This document shows positions 12,546 to 15,373 of a stretch of DNA of 15,373 nt, piece after piece (the first letter of the stretch is position 1; each line of letters starts with the position of its first letter). The stretch is from positions 78,580 to 93,952 of the forward strand of contig MU646902.1 of the NCBI GenBank assembly GCA_026770585.1. The letters run 5' to 3'. The notes below the pieces were generated by a model. It ran no database searches and had not been told where the DNA came from. It was given only the letters and a program-made list of their open reading frames with translations. The DNA is from Baffinella frigidus. Taxonomy: Eukaryota > Cryptophyceae > Cryptomonadales > Baffinellaceae. The position numbers were made by a program, and so were the translations under genes.

Positions 12546-12780
12546 CGAAATTGAATTAGGAGCTGAGGGCCCGTCGCCCCAACCTAATCCCACACGCCAA
12601 CGCAGCCAGCGGGCTTAATTCGGACGCGACTCACCCCAAAATTGGACTAATTTGGACGCGACTCGGTACAAAATTTACAATGCAGGACTTTACAACCCTT
12701 TTAGACCTTTTAAACCGGTGTTTAAAACGCGGATTGTAGCCAACTTGCCGGAGCACTGGCCGCCAGAGCAGCTCTTGATC
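12546..12780. other. Short direct repeats, no gene
   Basis: AATTCGGACGCGACTC (12617) and AATTTGGACGCGACTC (12649) are direct repeats. CTTGCCGGAGCACTGGCCGC with GAGCAGCTCT at 12744 is repeated at 13006, 262 bp away. Confidence 0.6.
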
Positions 12781-12990
12781 TGCGGCGTCCCGGACCCTAA
12801 TTAATTACTATGGGCCCCTAATAAATTACTACGGAAACCTAATGAGGCCCCTAATTAATTACCACAGAACACTAATAAGGCCCCTAATTAACTACCACAG
12901 AACACTAATTAGGCCCCTAATCAATTACCACGGACCCCTAATTAGGCCCCTAATTAACCACCACGGAACCCTAATTGATTACTAAGGACT
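12781..12990 (+). repeat. CCCCTAATTAATTACYAYGG array
   Basis: About eight imperfect units of GGCCCCTAATTAATTACCAC with GGAACCCTAAT or AGAACACTAAT continuations occur here. It is bounded on both sides by the 262-bp-spaced CTTGCCGGAGCAC repeat. Confidence 0.8.
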
Positions 12991-13059
12991 GTGATTCGAA
13001 ACGACCTTGCCGGAGCACTGGCCGCCTGAGCAGCTCTCGATCTGCGGGGTTCCGATCTT

Positions 13060-13300
13060 TTCGATGGACCCCTTCACGCCCCCGACCCCTGAAAGAGAGG
13101 CCAAGGTTTGGGTGTAGGGTTGAAGTAAAGCGACTGAGCACAGTCTCAGTTAAGCGACTCTTTAGGGTTTAGGGTTTAGGGTTTAGGGTGTAGGGTTTAG
13201 GGTTTAGGGTTTAGGGTGTAGGGTTTGGGGTTTGGGGTTTAGGGTTTAGGGTTTGGTGAGGCCCGATCGACCCCCTCACGCCCCCGGCCCCTGGAAGAGA
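13060..13300 (+). repeat. Duplicated block with interstitial TTTAGGG, copy 2
   Basis: Same leader (GAGAGGCCAAGGTTTGGGTG) and trailer (TTTGGTGAGGCCCGAT) as 11718-11925. The array (13161-13256) is longer and less pure, with GTGTAGGG and GTTTGGGG units. The G-rich strand is + in both copies. Confidence 0.88.
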
Positions 13301-13360
13301 GGAGCGGCTGTCTCAGTAAAGCAACTGCGAAAAGGGGGAGTAAAGCGACTCGAGACGCTT

Positions 13361-13463
13361 CCGTGTCCTTATCCGCCCTATGCCCCTACGGGTTGCCTAC
13401 TGTAGGGTCCTAGGTCTTATCGCTTAGGGGTTATTCAAAACCCCTTCCAAGTCCGCTGTGTGG
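13361..13463 (+). mobile_element. Family B element, left part missing
   Basis: CCGTGTCCTTATCCGCCCTA, CCCCTACGGGTTGCCTACTG, TCTTATCGCTTAGGGGTTAT, and right end CCAAGTCCGCTGTGTGG. The left arm is lost and replaced by CAGTAAAGCGACTCGAGACGC-type sequence. Confidence 0.75.
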
Positions 13464-13500
13464 GATGACAAGGTGGCGTCAGCAAGACAGTGTTGCTCCG

Positions 13501-13667
13501 CGATAAGACCCAGGACCCTACGGTAGGGAACCCGTAGGGACATAGGGAGGTTCCTACGGATAAGGTAACGGAAACTCGGCCCTGAGCGATAAGACCTAGG
13601 ACCCTACGGTAGGGAACCCGTAGTGACATAGGGGGGGTTCCTACGGATAAGGTAACGGAAAGTCGGC
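13501..13667 (-). repeat. Tandem dimer of the family B core
   Basis: Two units of about 84 bp: GCGATAAGACCCAGGACCCT ... GGTAACGGAAACTCGGCCC, then GCGATAAGACCTAGGACCCT ... GGTAACGGAAAGTCGGCC. Neither carries B terminal repeats. Both use GTAGGGAACCCG instead of GTAGGCAACCCG, unlike the full-length elements. Confidence 0.85.
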
Positions 13668-13778
13668 CGACGGTGCCGATCGGCCCGATCGACCCCTACA
13701 CGAGCCTGTGCGGGGTATGGGGTCTGGGGTTAAGGCGGTCTATCAGTCGGCCCGAAGCGGCCCGGGAGTAAGCTGCGC

Positions 13779-13912
13779 CGTAGGAACCCCCCTATGTCCC
13801 TACGGGTTCCCTACCGTAGGGCCCTAGGTCTTATCGCTCAGGGCCGAGTTTCCGTTACCTTGTCCGTAGGAACCCCCCTATGTTCCTACGGGTTCCCTAC
13901 CGTAGGGTCCCC
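13779..13912 (+). repeat. Inverted dimer of the family B core
   Basis: TAGGAACCCCCCTATGTCCC, TACGGGTTCCCTACCGTAGG and GTCTTATCGCTCAGGGCCGA, then GTTTCCGTTACCTTGTCCGT and a second core. It also has the GGGTTCCC variant, so it forms a large imperfect inverted repeat with 13501-13667 around a GC-rich spacer of about 110 bp. Confidence 0.82.
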
Positions 13913-13924
13913 TTCACGCCCCCA

Positions 13925-14020
13925 ACCCCTGCACAACTCAGCATAGTGTTGGTAAAGCGACTCAGCATAGTGTGAGAAACGCACCCCAGCATAGTGTCAG
14001 TAAAGCGACTCGAGACGCGT
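13925..14020 (+). repeat. CAGCATAGTGTNNGTAAAGCGACTC units
   Basis: CTCAGCATAGTGTTGGTAAA, CTCAGCATAGTGTGAGAAAC and CCCAGCATAGTGTCAGTAAA occur in succession. The AGTAAAGCGACTCGAGACGC tail is shared with 13340-13360 and with the duplicated telomeric blocks, marking a common subtelomeric repeat. Confidence 0.7.
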
Positions 14021-14278
14021 GTGAGCCCCCCCTTCACCCGACCCCTACCGTCATGGAGAAGGTTTCAGGTTCATCCAAATGTTGGTTCATTTTAGGATTC
14101 AGGGGTTAGGGGCCATCAATCAAGCGACCCCTGCAAGGAGCGGCGTGGTTTTGGTGTACGCTAACACCTCAATCCTAAAACCCTGCGGAAGAGGACGACT
14201 GTTTCAGGGTTGAGGTCCTGGTGCCGCCCCGCCCCTTAGTCGGCGGCAAAACGACAAACCCTGCGGGAGAGGACAACT
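14021..14278. other. No gene; empty-site relative of C4 target
   Basis: CCCTGCGGAAGAGGACGACT followed by GTTTCAGGGTTGAGG at 14181-14215 resembles CCCTGCGGGAGAGGACAACT and AACTGTCTCAACAACCTC on the two sides of C4. No coding signal is recognised. Confidence 0.5.
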
Positions 14279-14419
14279 TCACCCGGACGAGTATTTATGA
14301 TCAATACGCACCGGCAACGAAAATTACTACACAAATGTTTTAATAACTACTAGTATGATCGATTTGTGTAGTAAATTTCGTTGCCTTTGCGTATTTATCA
14401 TAAATACTCGCCGCGATGA
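14279..14419. mobile_element. Family C hairpin C4 (141 bp)
   Basis: Ends TCACCCGGACGAGTATTTAT / complement TCATCGCGGCGAGTATTTAT, then GATAAATACGCA; inner arms GGCAACGAAAATTACTACAC; loop AAATGTTTTAATAACTACTA. Duplication AACT at 14275-14278 and 14420-14423. Stem type 2 (as C3), loop type 2 (as C2). Confidence 0.88.
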
Positions 14420-14470
14420 AACTGTCTCAACAACCTCAAGACGCTTCATCGGAGGCACCAAACACCCCTG

Positions 14471-14590
14471 CCACACAGCGGGCTACGACGGGATTTTCCG
14501 TTACCTTATCCGGCCGAGTTTCCGTTACCTTATCCGTAGGAACCCCCCTATGTCCCTACGGGTTGCCTACCGTAGGGTCCTAGGTCTTAT
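14471..14590 (+). mobile_element. Family B element, right end missing
   Basis: Left end CCACACAGCGGGCTACGACG, then TTTCCGTTACCTTATCCG given twice in tandem (24-bp spacing), the usual core, and TAGGTCTTAT. The B right end is replaced by the C-type arm TTATAAATTATAAGTGTTT. Confidence 0.75.
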
Positions 14591-14605
14591 AAATTATAAG
14601 TGTTT
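14586..14605 (-). mobile_element. Solitary arm of a C5-like element
   Basis: CTTATAAATTATAAGTGTTT is the inverse of AAACACTTATAATTTATAA in the left arm of C5 (14684-14704) and close to its right arm. It joins a B fragment to coding-like fragment a, with no partner of its own. Confidence 0.55.
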
Positions 14606-14676
14606 CGTGCCGATAACCTTCTTGTCGTCACCGTCCCATATCAGTTGACTTATCACACGCGCCCCCGGTACTAATC
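14606..14676 (-). pseudogene. Coding-like fragment, copy a
   Basis: The minus strand reads LVPGARVISQLIWDGDDKK followed by VIGT, matching copy b with a few amino-acid changes. It is bounded by a solitary C arm on one side and the 4-bp duplication of C5 on the other. Far too short to be a gene. Likely a repeated exon or gene relic of unknown origin; I do not recognise the protein. Confidence 0.35.
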
Positions 14677-14816
14677 TCATAAGGAAACACTTATAATTTA
14701 TAAACTGGATTTCAATCAAAATTACTACGCGTTGGCTTTAACATGACTAGTAAAGATCGTCCTGTGTAGTAAATTTCATTGAATCCAGTTTATAAATTAC
14801 AAGTGTTTGCGTATGA
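14677..14816. mobile_element. Family C hairpin C5 (140 bp)
   Basis: Ends TCATAAGGAAACACTTATAA / complement TCATACGCAAACACTTGTAA, then TTTATAAACTGGAT; inner arms CAATCAAAATTACTACGCG and mate; loop containing ACATGACTAGTAAAGATCG (compare CTACTAGTATGATCG in C4). Duplication AATC at 14673-14676 and 14817-14820. The related sequence at 15001-15020 has a single AACC at the same place. A third stem type. Confidence 0.85.
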
Positions 14817-14820
14817 AATC

Positions 14821-15010
14821 CACCCCGGACTCGACCCCGCCCCGGTACAAAACCCGGGGGATTTAGTCAACTGCACTTGCAAAAAAAACGAAGATGAGTC
14901 AACTTCTGCGGTACCGTAGATGATGCCGTAGCGCTTGCGCGTGCCGATAACCTTCTTGTCGCCACCGTCCCGCATCAGTTGACTAATCACACGCGTCCCT
15001 GGTACTAACC
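14821..15010 (-). pseudogene. Coding-like fragment, copy b
   Basis: The minus-strand frame contains LVPGTRVISQLMRDGGDKK, then VIGTRKRYGIIYGT, then a frame running through GC-rich sequence with CCCCGGTACAAAACCCGGGG. With copy c it forms a tandem duplication of about 190 bp. Nucleotide differences from copy c include an in-frame 12-bp indel between YGI and IYGT, which favours a coding past. The protein is not recognised and the start and end are undefined. Confidence 0.4.
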
Positions 15011-15205
15011 CACCCCGGGATCGTCCCCGCCCCGGTACAAAACCCGGGGGGTTTAGTCAACTGCACTCACAAAAAAAATATGAAGATTAGCGGTACCGTA
15101 GATAACGTCGGCCGCGATGCCGTAGCGCTTGCGCGTGCCGATAACCTTCTTGTCGTCGATGTTCAGCGTGGGGCCGTTCACCTGGCGTGAACGAGAAGCG
15201 ATGAG
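15011..15205 (-). pseudogene. Coding-like fragment, copy c
   Basis: On the minus strand: SRQVNGPTLNIDDKK, then VIGTRKRYGIAADVIYGT, ending in a stop after FVSAVD. The DKKVIGTRKRYGI segment is identical to copy b. The upstream part (coding sense) differs from copies a and b, and is cut by the 108-bp tandem repeat carrying B cores. Confidence 0.4.
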
Positions 15206-15373
15206 ACCGAGGACCCTACGGTAGGCAACCCGTAGGGACATAGGGGGGTTCCTACGGATAAGGTAACGGAAACTCGTAGGGCCGTTCACCTGGCGTGAGC
15301 GAGAAGCGATGGGACATAGGACCCTACGGTAGGCAACCCGTAGGGACATAGGGGGGTTCCTACGGATAAGGTA
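15170..15373 (-). repeat. 108-bp tandem repeat carrying family B cores (runs off the window)
   Basis: GGGCCGTTCACCTGGCGTGA and RCGAGAAGCGATGRGAC, followed by a B core, begins at 15171 and again at 15279. The 32-bp non-B part is the continuation of coding-like fragment c, so a B core and part of that fragment were amplified together. The second unit is truncated by the window end at GGATAAGGTA. Confidence 0.8.

Noticed and set aside
14880-14945. YGIIYG in fragment b as motif B of a family A DNA polymerase
   Set aside because: The sister copy has four extra residues inside this motif, and the upstream Arg/Lys spacing expected of the O-helix is not met; a chance match is more likely.

Overview
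This 15.4 kb window looks like repeat-saturated eukaryotic nuclear DNA, probably subtelomeric or otherwise heterochromatic. I find no credible intact protein-coding gene and no tRNA, rRNA or CRISPR array. Open reading frames are all short (129 codons or fewer) and most run through repeats, microsatellites or hairpins. Runs of TTTAGGG and TTCAGGG point to an organism with plant/alga/alveolate-type telomeres. The base composition is mixed, roughly half GC. I cannot name the species.

Most of the window is explained by short non-autonomous hairpin elements. Family A (about 113-121 bp) starts and ends with CAGGGGTACCTCGCTCATAA and is flanked by a TA duplication; there are 8 essentially full copies and about 10 fragments. 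Family B (about 161 bp) has CCACACAGCGGGCTTCGA-type ends, plus many tandem or inverted copies of its core. Family C (131-152 bp) has ends near TCATCCSGG, an inner arm ACGAAAATTACTACACA, and perfect 4-bp duplications at all five copies. Family D has CTTATCCCCTAAGTGGCCAG-type ends. There is also a single 118-bp hairpin with a 5-bp duplication (21-138) and two large palindromes (10050-10262 and 12183-12387). No transposase is present, so any mobility would need enzymes supplied from elsewhere.

Layout: 1-5000 is a mosaic of A, B and D elements with GA-rich polypurine arrays and dispersed repeats here named K, L, M, H and E. 5000-7900 has sparser repeats, one C element, a 34-bp-type minisatellite and some apparently unique DNA. 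7900-9850 holds more A/B/C elements and a 370-bp degenerate telomere-like array. 9850-10300 contains a 213-bp palindrome. 10850-13000 is a TTAATTA/GGGCCC-rich region. 11.7-13.3 kb contains a duplicated block carrying interstitial TTTAGGG repeats. 13.3-15.4 kb has dimeric B cores, two C elements and three copies of a short minus-strand coding-like fragment.

The strongest signal is structural. Because the host repeats occur more than once, the window contains several filled/empty site pairs that define element ends and target duplications directly. Within family C, stem type and loop type assort independently in a 2x2 pattern. A second case of conserved tip and core with a replaced stem is seen in family A (1555-1671). 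This suggests hairpin elements evolving by exchange of modules while keeping the two arms complementary.
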